The notes: a model not told the origin generated them from the letters alone. A stretch of 12,707 nt of DNA from JANFXS01 sp022791155 (GCA_949743895.1 CATJUX010000018.1:1-12707), one strand, 5' to 3'. Positions 1 to 7,289 are shown, counted from the first letter of the stretch. Numbers and translations are program-made.

Positions 1-101
1 ACGGCTTCGCCGCCGCGGCTCTCACGCGGTTCGCACCAGCAAGCTCTCGAATTTCCCTTTGGGAAACGGCTTCGCCGCCGCGGCTCTCACGCGGTTCGCA
101 C
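1..101. repeat. GC-rich tandem/dispersed repeat with hairpins
   Basis: Bases 1-36 are repeated exactly at 66-101, a period of 65 bases. The copy is 27/36 G or C, in strong contrast to the AT-rich surroundings. Each copy holds two small perfect hairpins: CGGC-TTC-GCCG (2-12) and CCGCG-N7-CGCGG (13-29). The 29 bases between copies end in a third palindrome, TTTCCC-TTT-GGGAAA (52-66), which runs into the first base of the second copy. The whole 65-base stretch may be the unit, with the window opening part way through one. It lies downstream of the cyclase-family gene and is not part of a supported gene. The structure suggests a dispersed extragenic palindromic element. A CRISPR fragment is a less likely alternative. 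Confidence 0.75.
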
Positions 102-138
102 ATATCAACAACATAAAACGCCTTTGGAGGAACACAAA

Positions 139-155
139 TTGGCCATGCTTGCCAA
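139..155 (-). terminator. possible weak terminator after the cyclase gene
   Basis: Read on the minus strand, about 40 bases past the stop of the cyclase-family gene, there is a 5-bp stem TTGGC-N7-GCCAA followed by TTTGTGTT. The stem is short and the T-run is interrupted, so this is only a candidate end for the minus-strand pair of genes. Confidence 0.25.
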
Positions 156-193
156 GACTCAACAAAATTCATGCATATTTCAAAAACACTGCT

Positions 194-772
194 TCACATT
201 TTCTCCAAAACAGCACGCACTGGCACAGCATCTGCCCCCTCAATTTTGAGCGGAAGGCAAATCAGTCTGTATACTCCATCGCTCACATTCCTCAAATCCA
301 AAAATTCTAATATTGGTATGTCATTTCCAAGCAATATTTTGTGAGCAATATATTTTGTGTCGGCCGCTGTTTCAATATCCATTGAATCGGTTCCGATCAA
401 CGCCAATCCTCTTTCGGCCGCACATGCCGCCCCCTCACATGTCACGCCAAATTCCCCTCCAGTTCTCAAAACAAGCCTTTCACCACGCTTGACACCAGTT
501 TTTTCAATGAAGCTTCTGTCAACATCGCATGTGGCCGTCACCACAATCACCTTACCGCAAATGACATTTATGTCAAGTGCATCAACAGCTTTCTTTTCAT
601 CAAAAAAATGCGCCGGGCTGTCAATGTGAGTTGACATGTGGCTTCCCAAAACAATGCGGCTAACATTAAATCCATCGCCGTTTTTCAAGCTGTAAACCCT
701 TTCAATTGAAAACTCCGGGTCTTTGGGATATATTTCTGTTTCATAGCCAACACTGCGGCTTATATCAATCAT
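194..772 (-). CDS. Cyclase/kynurenine-formamidase-family metal hydrolase
   Basis: A 192-residue protein of the cyclase superfamily (Pfam Cyclase, the family of KynB arylformamidase and isatin hydrolase). It keeps the hallmark metal-site motif as HMSTHIDSPAHF (residues 45-56), with His45, His49, Asp51 and His55 in the expected pattern HxGTHxDxPxHF. The usual Gly at the third position is Ser47. An N-terminal IYPKDP (14-19) matches the family's YPGDP loop. The open frame extends 28 codons upstream, but the start at 772 is preferred: it has a GGTGA ribosome site 8 bases upstream, and homology begins with MIDIS. The protein is about 190-210 residues in most relatives, so it looks full length. Family members hydrolyse amide bonds in N-formylkynurenine and related compounds. 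No tryptophan-degradation gene lies nearby, so the substrate is unknown. It is probably co-transcribed with the HAD phosphatase 93 bases upstream. Confidence 0.85.
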   Translation of the reverse strand: MIDISRSVGYETEIYPKDPEFSIERVYSLKNGDGFNVSRIVLGSHMSTHIDSPAHFFDEKKAVDALDINVICGKVIVVTATCDVDRSFIEKTGVKRGERLVLRTGGEFGVTCEGAACAAERGLALIGTDSMDIETAADTKYIAHKILLGNDIPILEFLDLRNVSDGVYRLICLPLKIEGADAVPVRAVLEKM

Positions 773-865
773 CACAAAAATCACCTTTTCACACAAAACA
801 CACTTGTCTATTGCCAAATTTTGACACACATGCTCATCGTTTGAATCATTGATCACGAAAACACA

Positions 866-1693
866 TCAAACAACACCAAATTTTTTAAGCGCCTCAAAAA
901 CGCCGTTTTCGTCACACGAAAGCGTTGTGAAAGCGGCAATTTTTTTAATGTGATCTTCACCATTTGACATGGCTATTCCAAAACGTGCAAAACTTATCAT
1001 GTCTTCATCATTTGAATTGTCTCCAAAAGCCATAACATTGTCGCTGTCTATATTCAGCTTTTTGCACAGCGCTTTAAGCGCGCCGCCTTTTGTGGCTTTT
1101 GCATCAGTTATTTCTATGTTCATTGGCGATGAACTTGTTATCGAAACAGCGTCAAGTTTTTTCAGCTCATTTCTGAATATGTTTTTAACAGAAATGTCTC
1201 TGAAAATTAAATTTATGTTCTCAATGTCGTTTCTGTTTTCTTCTAAAAAATCAAAGGCATTTTCAATTGGTTTTCTTGTGGAAAGAAGATATGCGGCATG
1301 GGTTGGGCTAAGACCATATTCAAGGCTGTCGAGAAAACGTTTTTCAGTGTATGCCTCGCCATTTGAAAAAAGCTCAAGCATGGCATCAGTGTTTTGCGAC
1401 ATATCAACTATTTCAAGCGCCGTTTCATGCTTCAAACAAAAACGTATCACATCTTTTTTGTTTTGAACATCATTGACAGCCGCGCCGTTTGATGAAATTA
1501 TATATCTTATTTTTGGAATTTGAAGCACATTTTGTGGTATCGAGCCGAGCGGGCGGCCTGTGGCCGGAACAAACAAAACACCCTTTTCGCTCAAATGCGA
1601 AAGTGCACAAAAAAGCTCCGGCGTTATCTTTTTTCTGTTGTCAAGAAGTGTTCCATCCAAGTCTGAAGCTATCAGCTTTATATTTTCTTTCAT
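866..1693 (-). CDS. Cof-type HAD-IIB family sugar-phosphate phosphatase
   Basis: A 275-residue cytoplasmic phosphatase of the haloacid dehalogenase superfamily, Cof/YidA subgroup. Motif I is SDLDGTLLD (residues 10-18), giving nucleophile Asp11 and acid/base Asp13. Motif II lies in FVPATGRP, motif III is the lysine region KATKGGAL (about 199-206), and motif IV is GDNSNDEDM (about 224-232), whose acidic residues bind Mg2+. The C2-type cap lies between motifs II and III, as expected for HAD-IIB. Length fits the family's 260-290. The frame can be opened three codons earlier at a GTG, but that codon lies inside the AAGGTGA ribosome site, so ATG at 1693 is chosen. Cof proteins dephosphorylate sugar phosphates, pyridoxal phosphate or FMN with broad specificity; the substrate here cannot be read from sequence. 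It is the first gene of the minus-strand pair. Confidence 0.9.
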   Translation of the reverse strand: MKENIKLIASDLDGTLLDNRKKITPELFCALSHLSEKGVLFVPATGRPLGSIPQNVLQIPKIRYIISSNGAAVNDVQNKKDVIRFCLKHETALEIVDMSQNTDAMLELFSNGEAYTEKRFLDSLEYGLSPTHAAYLLSTRKPIENAFDFLEENRNDIENINLIFRDISVKNIFRNELKKLDAVSITSSSPMNIEITDAKATKGGALKALCKKLNIDSDNVMAFGDNSNDEDMISFARFGIAMSNGEDHIKKIAAFTTLSCDENGVFEALKKFGVV

Positions 1694-1728
1694 ACCAATC
1701 ACCTTTTCCGCATTATAACTTCCTTTAT

Positions 1729-1755
1729 ATTATCACATATATCAAAACACGGCAA
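1729..1755 (-). promoter_or_regulatory. candidate promoter for the HAD-cyclase pair
   Basis: On the minus strand a TG-extended -10, TGTGATAAT (GATAAT at 1734-1729), lies about 35 bases upstream of the HAD start. A poor -35, TTGCCG (1755-1750), sits 15 bases away. The extended -10 could compensate for the weak -35. A closer TATAAT (1717-1712) would put the transcript start in the ribosome site and was not chosen. Confidence 0.3.
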
Positions 1756-2152
1756 GCTGCCACGTTTTCTCAAGCGGCCCAAACCGACAATGCTGCAAAA
1801 AAAAGTTCGTGCACAATGCAAATTTTGTCAAAAATGTTGATTCAAATTTCAGTTATATGTGTTCAGATTTATTTATAAATCCTTTCAGTCGCAGTTCAAA
1901 ATTTCAGTTTAATGTGAAAATTTCTATATACAATCACGCTTTTTCTGGCGTCAAACTCATCACAAAAATATTGTTTTGTTTACTTATATAAAATTTTTAA
2001 TTTAATTTTTGTCAAAACAAAATCACAGCTTTCAATATTAAATCAAATCTTTCTGCATTGCCAAACAGAATTTAAGACAATATAAACTCAAGCATATGCA
2101 ACATATTCAACAAAAAATTTTCCCTTTTACAACTTCAAAAGTGATTTATTGA
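1756..2152. other. AT-rich intergenic region, no gene seen
   Basis: This is the bulk of the spacer between the minus-strand HAD gene and the plus-strand XRE-pot operon. It is rich in short A and T runs. The open frames that cross it (for example 1489-1878 and 1809-1991 on the plus strand) have no recognisable protein features and no good ribosome sites. I see no tRNA, riboswitch or repeat in it. The regulatory elements of the operon lie to its right, at 2153-2291. Confidence 0.6.
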
Positions 2153-2169
2153 TTATGTTTAAAACATAA
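2153..2169. promoter_or_regulatory. 17-bp perfect palindrome, operator candidate
   Basis: TTATGTTTAAAACATAA has perfect 8-base arms around one central base. It lies about 60 bases upstream of the -35 box of the XRE-pot promoter. Its form suits a dimeric HTH protein. Which regulator would bind it is not known. Confidence 0.4.
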
Positions 2170-2195
2170 GTCATAAAAGTCCAAAAATTATATAT

Positions 2196-2222
2196 GTTTA
2201 ATAAAAATAAATTATTTGTTTA
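2196..2222 (+). repeat. direct repeat A bracketing the XRE-pot promoter
   Basis: This 27-base element matches the copy at 2265-2291 at 24 of 27 positions, with an offset of 69 bases. It ends 7 bases before the -35 box. Both copies are AT-rich (GTTTA-A/G-TAAAAATAA core, ending TTTGTTTA), so chance similarity must be considered. The length and position still suggest paired operators. Confidence 0.5.
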
Positions 2223-2229
2223 TAAACTA

Positions 2230-2257
2230 TTGAAAAAAAATAACACTATAGTATAAT
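2230..2257 (+). promoter_or_regulatory. sigma-A-type promoter of the XRE-pot operon
   Basis: The -35 box is TTGAAA (2230-2235), followed by a 16-base spacer and a consensus -10 TATAAT (2252-2257). The expected start of transcription is near 2263-2265, leaving a leader of about 60 bases before the regulator's ATG. Direct repeats lie immediately upstream of the -35 and immediately downstream of the start point. Confidence 0.7.
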
Positions 2258-2264
2258 TGGCTAA

Positions 2265-2291
2265 GTTTAGTAAAAATAATTGATTTGTTTA
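2265..2291 (+). repeat. direct repeat B at the transcription start
   Basis: This is the second copy of the 27-base element at 2196-2222, differing at three positions. It begins at about the predicted transcription start, where a bound repressor would block initiation or clearance. With copy A it brackets the promoter. Confidence 0.5.
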
Positions 2292-2325
2292 ATATTAACT
2301 TACTTTTCCTGAGAGGAGCATATTG

Positions 2326-2859
2326 ATGGATATAGGGATAAAGATAAAACAGCTGAGAACGCAGAAAGGTCTCACCCTTGAAGAACTTGCCAGCCGTTGT
2401 GAACTGACAAAAGGGTTTCTGTCACAGCTTGAAAGAAACCTGACATCGCCCTCAATTGCAACGCTTAACGACATACTTGAAGCACTTGGAACAACTCTTT
2501 CCGAATTTTTCAGAGAAGCAAAAGATGAAAAAATTGTGTTCAAAACTGACGATTTCTTTGTTGACGAAAGAGATGGCTACACCGTCAACTGGATCGTTCC
2601 AAACTCACAAAAAAACAAGATGGAACCAGTTTTGATAGAGCTTGAGCCGGGCAAAAGAACGTTTGAACTTTCCCCCAGTGACGGCGAGGAGTTTGGCTTT
2701 GTCATTGAAGGAAGAATCACCCTTGTGAACGGAAACACAGAGCACTTTGTGAGAAAAGGAGAAACTTTCTATCTCAACGGCCGCGATTTTCATTATATAA
2801 AAAATGACAAAAAAACAAAGGCCAAAATTATATGGGTTTCAACACCCCCTCTGTTTTGA
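2326..2859 (+). CDS. XRE-family regulator with C-terminal cupin domain
   Basis: A 177-residue transcription factor of the XRE-cupin type. Residues 5-60 form a Cro/CI-like helix-turn-helix (IKIKQLRTQKGLTLEELA, then LTKGFLSQLERN with a recognition helix). Residues about 100-172 form a small cupin beta-barrel (GEEFGFVIEGRITLV, then VRKGETFYLNGRDFHYIKN) that would sense a small ligand. The ATG at 2326 has an AGGAG site (2314-2318) 7 bases upstream; a TTG one codon earlier is less likely. It is the first gene of the operon, 50 bases ahead of potA. XRE-cupin regulators such as PuuR control polyamine genes, and this gene order is common in Clostridia. I infer that it senses a polyamine or derivative and controls its own operon, probably through the repeats at the promoter. 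Confidence 0.9.
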   Translation: MDIGIKIKQLRTQKGLTLEELASRCELTKGFLSQLERNLTSPSIATLNDILEALGTTLSEFFREAKDEKIVFKTDDFFVDERDGYTVNWIVPNSQKNKMEPVLIELEPGKRTFELSPSDGEEFGFVIEGRITLVNGNTEHFVRKGETFYLNGRDFHYIKNDKKTKAKIIWVSTPPLF

Positions 2860-2909
2860 GACAAAAGCTGACAAACAGAACAGACCAAATTTTTCATTGG
2901 GAGGCGAAA

Positions 2910-4475
2910 ATGAAGAAGCTGATTCAATTTAAGAACATTGTCAAAGAGTTTGACGGACAACTTGTTTTGAAGGGAATAAACCTGGATATACACGAAAATG
3001 AATTTGTGACACTTTTGGGCCCCTCCGGTTGCGGAAAAACAACGCTTTTGCGCATACTTGGCGGTTTTTTGGATGACTATGAAGGGCAGCTCATTTTTGA
3101 CGGACAGGATCTAAGAGGTGTTCCGCCATACAAAAGAGAGCTTAACACAGTTTTTCAAAAATATGCCCTTTTCACAAACATGAATGTCTATGACAACGTG
3201 GCATTTGGCCTCAAAATAAAAAAGGAACCCCGGGACATAATCGAACAAAAGGTCAAGCGCATGCTGCGCCTTGTCAACCTTGAAGATTATGCCAACAGAA
3301 AAGTGACCGAAATGAGCGGCGGACAGCAACAAAGAGTTGCCATAGCGCGGGCGCTTGTGAACGAACCCATGGTTCTTCTGCTTGACGAGCCTTTGGGCGC
3401 CTTGGATTTGAAGCTGAGAAAAGAAATGCAGCACGAGCTGAAAAAAATACAGCAAGAAGTTGGAATAACATTCATATATGTGACCCATGATCAGGAAGAA
3501 GCGCTCACAATGAGCGACAAAATTGTTGTCATGAAAGAAGGTGAGATACAGCAGATTGGCTCTCCCACAGACATATACAACGAGCCTGTGAACGAATTTG
3601 TTGCCAACTTCATAGGCGAGAGCAACATAATTGACGGAGTCATGATTGAAGACAATGTTGTTATGTTTGAAGACAAAAAATTTGAATGTGTGGATTCCGG
3701 GTTTGACGAAAACGAAAAAGTTGACGTTGTCATACGCCCTGAGGATTTGGACATTGTGCCAAAAGAGAAAGGAAAGCTCAAAGGAATTGTCAAAAGCGTT
3801 CTTTTCAAAGGCGTGCACTATGAAACAATTGTCGAAACAAGAGCCGGAACAAACATAACCGTCAAAATGCACGTTTCGGAAGACAGGCCCGTTTTCAACA
3901 GCGAAGCCAACGAAAAAATGAGCGCCAACGATTTCTATCTTGATGTGAGCGACATTGAGGAACTCACAGAAAGCGACATAATTGCAAGAGCCGATGCACA
4001 GGCATGGAACCCAGACACTGACAGCCTTATATCAATAAGCAAAGTTGAATATCGCATTGAACCAAAAAACGGCGTGTATCCTGTCACATTTTCAACAGCC
4101 GCCGGAACAATTGCCACAGCCAACATGATTGTCAGAGATGAAAACAGCATCGTCAGCAATGAATATCAAGAAGTTATATATGCCGTCAACTTCTTCAAAA
4201 AGGTTGACGAGATTGCTGAAAGCATAGCCCTTGAAACAGATCTAAAGACATGGGCCAATGCCTCGGCGTGGAGCCTTGAAGATGACTCGGCAGTTGAAAT
4301 AACCGATGTGGAATATTCATTCGATCCACAAAACATAACGGCAGGAGACTATGACGTGACTTTCAAAACAGAAGGCTATGAATATAAAGTTGACACCACA
4401 GACAAATATAATGTCGGTGAAGAAGTTGGGCTTATGTTCATGCCGGAAGACATACATATTATGGAAAGGAAGTGA
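2910..4475 (+). CDS. potA: Spermidine/putrescine ABC transporter ATPase with large insertion
   Basis: A 521-residue ATP-binding subunit that would energise polyamine uptake at the inner face of the membrane. The N-terminal ABC domain is intact: Walker A GPSGCGKTT (37-45), Q-loop Gln83, signature MSGGQQQR (135-142), Walker B VLLLDEP (155-161), D-loop GALD (163-166) and switch His193 in VTHDQEEA. A PotA-type C-terminal region starts at NEFVANFIGESNII (228-241), with RPEDL (276-280) and KGIVKSVLFKG (291-301). PotA is normally about 350-380 residues. Here about 160 extra residues (roughly 326-488) sit inside the TOBE region, and the typical ending VGEEVGLMFMPEDIHIM resumes after them. The insert holds two related segments that look Ig-like. 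The start at 2910 is chosen because GGGAGG precedes it; the frame runs 26 codons further upstream. potB begins 6 bases after the stop. Confidence 0.95.
   Translation: MKKLIQFKNIVKEFDGQLVLKGINLDIHENEFVTLLGPSGCGKTTLLRILGGFLDDYEGQLIFDGQDLRGVPPYKRELNTVFQKYALFTNMNVYDNVAFGLKIKKEPRDIIEQKVKRMLRLVNLEDYANRKVTEMSGGQQQRVAIARALVNEPMVLLLDEPLGALDLKLRKEMQHELKKIQQEVGITFIYVTHDQEEALTMSDKIVVMKEGEIQQIGSPTDIYNEPVNEFVANFIGESNIIDGVMIEDNVVMFEDKKFECVDSGFDENEKVDVVIRPEDLDIVPKEKGKLKGIVKSVLFKGVHYETIVETRAGTNITVKMHVSEDRPVFNSEANEKMSANDFYLDVSDIEELTESDIIARADAQAWNPDTDSLISISKVEYRIEPKNGVYPVTFSTAAGTIATANMIVRDENSIVSNEYQEVIYAVNFFKKVDEIAESIALETDLKTWANASAWSLEDDSAVEITDVEYSFDPQNITAGDYDVTFKTEGYEYKVDTTDKYNVGEEVGLMFMPEDIHIMERK
3885..4373 (+). 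other. Insert in PotA with two Ig-like repeats
   Basis: This coding stretch (PotA residues about 326-488) interrupts the TOBE region. Repeat 1 spans about 338-400 and repeat 2 about 416-489. They share ANASAW/ADAQAW, then DS, VEY, P-x-N, G-x-Y-x-VTF-x-T and a closing G in the same order, without a frame break. The pattern of alternating strands ending in GxYxVTF resembles bacterial Ig-like modules found in Gram-positive surface proteins; that fold assignment is inference. The two repeats differ considerably at the DNA level, so the duplication is not recent. Codon use looks like that of the rest of potA. Confidence 0.7.
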
Positions 4476-4481
4476 GCAGAT

Positions 4482-5327
4482 ATGCGACAGTTCAGAAGAA
4501 TGGCATATCCATATTTGGTTTGGATTGCCGCGCTCATAGTGGCGCCAATGCTGTTGATACTTACATACGCGTTCACTTCCAAAGGAAACGATGTCACAAC
4601 TTTCAGAATTACATTGGAGAATTTTGGAAAGTTTTTCAGCGACGCCATATTCATTGAAGTTTTGAAACGTTCCCTTGCAATAGCTTTTGTCACAACAGTT
4701 ATATGCATTGTTTTGGGCTATCCCGTGGCCTATATAATTGCCAATGCCAATGAAAAAATGAAATTCATGCTTGTTTTGCTCATCACAATTCCAACATGGA
4801 TCAACATGCTTGTGCGCACATATGCATGGATGGGCATACTTCAAGACGATGGCATAATAAACACAATATTGGGCTTTTTCGGCATAGGCCCTGTGAAAAT
4901 GCTTCAAACAAGCTTTGCTGTTATATTGGGAATGGTTTACAATTTCATACCATTTATGATACTTCAGATATACGCCTCACTGACAAAAATGGACAAAAGC
5001 CTCATTGAGGCCGCAAGCGATTTGGGCGCCAACAAAATTCAGTGCTTTTTGAGAGTGACACTCCCCCTTTCAATGCCCGGCGTCATAAGCGGCATAACCC
5101 TTGTGTTTCTTCCGGCCGTTTCAAGCTTTTTCATTCCAAAGCTTCTTGGCGGCGGGCAATATGTGCTCATAGGCAACGTCATAGAAAGCCAGTTTCTCAC
5201 AAGCGGAAACTGGAACTTTGGAAGCGCCATTTCTTTGATTATGGCGGTTATAATAATGATTTCAATGTATATAACAAAAAAGGTTGACACCGACGCTGCT
5301 TCAGAAGGAGGCATAACAAAAAAATGA
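4482..5327 (+). CDS. potB: Spermidine/putrescine ABC transporter permease PotB
   Basis: A 281-residue integral membrane permease, the usual length. Hydrophobic segments fit six transmembrane helices, starting with LVWIAALIVAPMLLILTYAF (12-31). The cytoplasmic EAA loop that docks to the ATPase is EAASDLGANKIQCF (176-189), followed by RVTLPLSMPGVISG. The motifs PTWINMLVRTYAW (104-116) and FFIPKLLGGG (216-225) are typical of PotB/PotH. It starts 6 bases after potA, with AAGGAAG overlapping the potA stop region, and its stop overlaps the potC start as ATGA. It should pair with PotC to form the translocation channel. Confidence 0.95.
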   Translation: MRQFRRMAYPYLVWIAALIVAPMLLILTYAFTSKGNDVTTFRITLENFGKFFSDAIFIEVLKRSLAIAFVTTVICIVLGYPVAYIIANANEKMKFMLVLLITIPTWINMLVRTYAWMGILQDDGIINTILGFFGIGPVKMLQTSFAVILGMVYNFIPFMILQIYASLTKMDKSLIEAASDLGANKIQCFLRVTLPLSMPGVISGITLVFLPAVSSFFIPKLLGGGQYVLIGNVIESQFLTSGNWNFGSAISLIMAVIIMISMYITKKVDTDAASEGGITKK

Positions 5328-6112
5328 AAAGCCAAAACAAAATCTTGCCAAAAATATTCATGGGAATAATGCTTTTGTTTTTCTATGCCCCAATCATATA
5401 CACAATCATTTTTTCATTCAACAGCAGCAGAAGCCTCACTCACTGGAGCGGTTTCTCAATGCGTTGGTATGAAAGAATGTTCAGCAACAGTGATATGATG
5501 GATTCCGTTGGATATACTATACTTGTGGCTGTTCTGTCAACAGCAATTTCAACTGTTGTGGGAACAATAACAGCCATTGGTCTTTCAAAAAGCAACCGTG
5601 TGCTGAAAACAATGGTTGAAAGGATAAACGACCTTCCCATTATGAACCCTGAAATCGTGACAGCAATTGGGCTTTTGATGTTTTTCAGCTCTTTGGGGAT
5701 TAAAAAAGGGCTGGGAACAATGCTGGCGGCGCATGTGATGTTCTGCATTCCATATGTGATGTTGAGCGTTTCTCCAAAGCTGAGAAGCCTTGATCCAAAC
5801 CTTGCCGACGCATGCATGGATTTGGGTGCCACGCCGTGGCAGGCGCTCACAAAAGTGATTGTTCCCCAAATTATGCCCGGCATTGTGTCGGGAGCGCTGA
5901 TTGCCTTCACAATGAGTTTTGATGACTTTATAATATCATATTTCGTGACAGGAAATGGCGTGAGCAACATATCAATAATGGTTTACACAATGAGCAAAAG
6001 GGTCAATCCCTCAATAAACGCATTGAGCACAATAATAATCCTTTTGATAACAGCTGTGCTTTTGTTCATAAACATAATACCCATAATCAAAGAAAGGAAA
6101 AATGTGAAATGA
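5324..6112 (+). CDS. potC: Spermidine/putrescine ABC transporter permease PotC
   Basis: A 262-residue second permease of the importer, full length. It has about six predicted membrane helices and the EAA-type loop DACMDLGATPWQALTKVIVPQ (162-182). The late motif SFDDFIISYF (198-207) is highly characteristic of PotC/PotI. An N-terminal hydrophobic helix, IFMGIMLLFFYAPIIYTIIF (11-30), starts the protein. The ATG overlaps the potB stop (ATGA), with AAGGAGG at 5305-5311, about 12 bases upstream, and the stop overlaps potD in the same manner. These overlaps imply translational coupling and balanced subunit production. Confidence 0.95.
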   Translation: MKSQNKILPKIFMGIMLLFFYAPIIYTIIFSFNSSRSLTHWSGFSMRWYERMFSNSDMMDSVGYTILVAVLSTAISTVVGTITAIGLSKSNRVLKTMVERINDLPIMNPEIVTAIGLLMFFSSLGIKKGLGTMLAAHVMFCIPYVMLSVSPKLRSLDPNLADACMDLGATPWQALTKVIVPQIMPGIVSGALIAFTMSFDDFIISYFVTGNGVSNISIMVYTMSKRVNPSINALSTIIILLITAVLLFINIIPIIKERKNVK

Positions 6113-7185
6113 AAAAAATTTTAACTTTTGTTTTGGCAACAGCCATGATTTTGACTGGCTGCGGCAATTCCTCAGGCGGAGGCAATGGAGAATCAAAATA
6201 TTCATCAAACACACTCAAGCTCTATAATTGGGGCGAATATATGGGAGAAAATCTCATTTCAGATTTTGAAAAAGAGTTTGGAGTGAACGTTATTGTTGAA
6301 TATTTCGATTCCAATGAAATGATGTATACAAAGCTTCTTGCCGGCGATTCATATGACGTGCTTGTGCCCTCAGACTATATGATTGAAAGGCTGATTGAGG
6401 AAGACATGCTTTCTGAAATTGACAAAAGCCTCATTCCCAACTTAGAAAACATTGCTGATGGCCTCAAAAACCTCGAATATGACAGCGACAACACATATTC
6501 CGTTCCATACTTTTGGGGAACAGTTGGGCTTGTTTACAACACAAAAAACGTTCCACAAGAGCTGATTGAGCGTGAAGGCTGGAACATATTGAAAAACACA
6601 GACTATAAAGACAGAATTTATGTTTATGACTCCGAAAGAGATTCGTTTATGATGGCGTTCAAGGCGTTGGGATATTCAATGAACACTGAAAATGAAGAAG
6701 AAATCAACGAAGCATATCAGTGGCTCAAAGAGCTTAATGACACAATGTCGCCGGCATATGTGACAGATGAGGTCATTGACAACATGATGAACGGATTGAA
6801 AGACATTGCTGTTGTATACAGCGGCGACGCCACTGTTATACTTGACGAAAACGAAGACATGGAATATTTCATGCCGGCCGAGGGCACAAACCTTTGGAGC
6901 GACGCCATGGTCATTCCGGCCAACGCCGAAAATCCTGAACTTGCCCACGAATTCATAAACTATGTTTTGACATATGACGCCTCATATGGAAACAGCGAAA
7001 CTGTTGGCTATGCCTCAAGCAACAAAGAAGTTCTTGACGAAATGAGCGGCGAGGGCGGATTATATTTTGAAAACAACGCCTATGTTCCAAGAATGGGATA
7101 TGATAAAGATGAGATATTCAAGGACAATGAAGTTTTGAAACAGAAACTTTCAGAACTTTGGATAAAAGTTAAAGCCTCAAACTGA
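6109..7185 (+). CDS. potD: Spermidine/putrescine-binding lipoprotein PotD
   Basis: A 358-residue extracytoplasmic solute-binding protein that would hand polyamine to PotBC. The N-terminus is a lipoprotein signal: MKK, a hydrophobic core, then lipobox LTGC with Cys18 as the lipidated residue. A Gly/Ser/Asn-rich linker follows (19-33). Mature-protein motifs match PotD/PotF: LKLYNWGEYM (36-45), EYFDSNEMMYTKL (64-76), YDVLVPSDYMIERL (82-95) and SVPYFWGTVGLVYNT (131-145). The aromatic and acidic residues in these motifs form the polyamine pocket in known structures. It is last in the operon, overlaps potC by four bases, and is followed by a terminator 4 bases past the stop. Choice between spermidine and putrescine cannot be made from this sequence alone. 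Confidence 0.95.
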   Translation: MKKILTFVLATAMILTGCGNSSGGGNGESKYSSNTLKLYNWGEYMGENLISDFEKEFGVNVIVEYFDSNEMMYTKLLAGDSYDVLVPSDYMIERLIEEDMLSEIDKSLIPNLENIADGLKNLEYDSDNTYSVPYFWGTVGLVYNTKNVPQELIEREGWNILKNTDYKDRIYVYDSERDSFMMAFKALGYSMNTENEEEINEAYQWLKELNDTMSPAYVTDEVIDNMMNGLKDIAVVYSGDATVILDENEDMEYFMPAEGTNLWSDAMVIPANAENPELAHEFINYVLTYDASYGNSETVGYASSNKEVLDEMSGEGGLYFENNAYVPRMGYDKDEIFKDNEVLKQKLSELWIKVKASN

Positions 7186-7189
7186 AACA

Positions 7190-7229
7190 AAAAGCCTCAG
7201 CTTTCATCAAATGGAAAACTGAGGCTTTT
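7190..7229. terminator. bidirectional hairpin terminator
   Basis: Perfect 11-base arms AAAAGCCTCAG (7190-7200) and CTGAGGCTTTT (7219-7229) flank an 18-base loop. On the plus strand the stem ends in TTTTC just after potD. On the minus strand it ends in TTTTTGTTT, a better U-tract. It can end the pot operon and also the convergent DUF1576 gene. A second small hairpin, GGCGC-N10-GCGCC (7236-7255), lies between it and the DUF1576 stop. Confidence 0.85.
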
Positions 7230-7289
7230 CTGTGCGGCGCTTTAATGTGTGCGCCACATGAAAGTTCAACGAGGCATTAAATAATGAAA

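Noticed and set aside
1..101. CRISPR array end (36-base repeat, 29-base spacer)
   Set aside because: Sizes fit, but only two copies are visible, the between-copy sequence ends in a palindrome that runs into the repeat, and there are no cas genes in the window. A GC-rich extragenic repeat explains it better, though the left edge prevents a final answer.
2832..2909. Extended PotA start overlapping the XRE gene
   Set aside because: The upstream ATG lies inside the XRE coding region without a ribosome site. GGGAGG before 2910 and the PotA homology fix the later start.
3111..3872. 253-codon minus-strand frame inside potA
   Set aside because: It is the antisense shadow of potA codons, with no domain and no ribosome site. 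The plus-strand frame has all ABC motifs.
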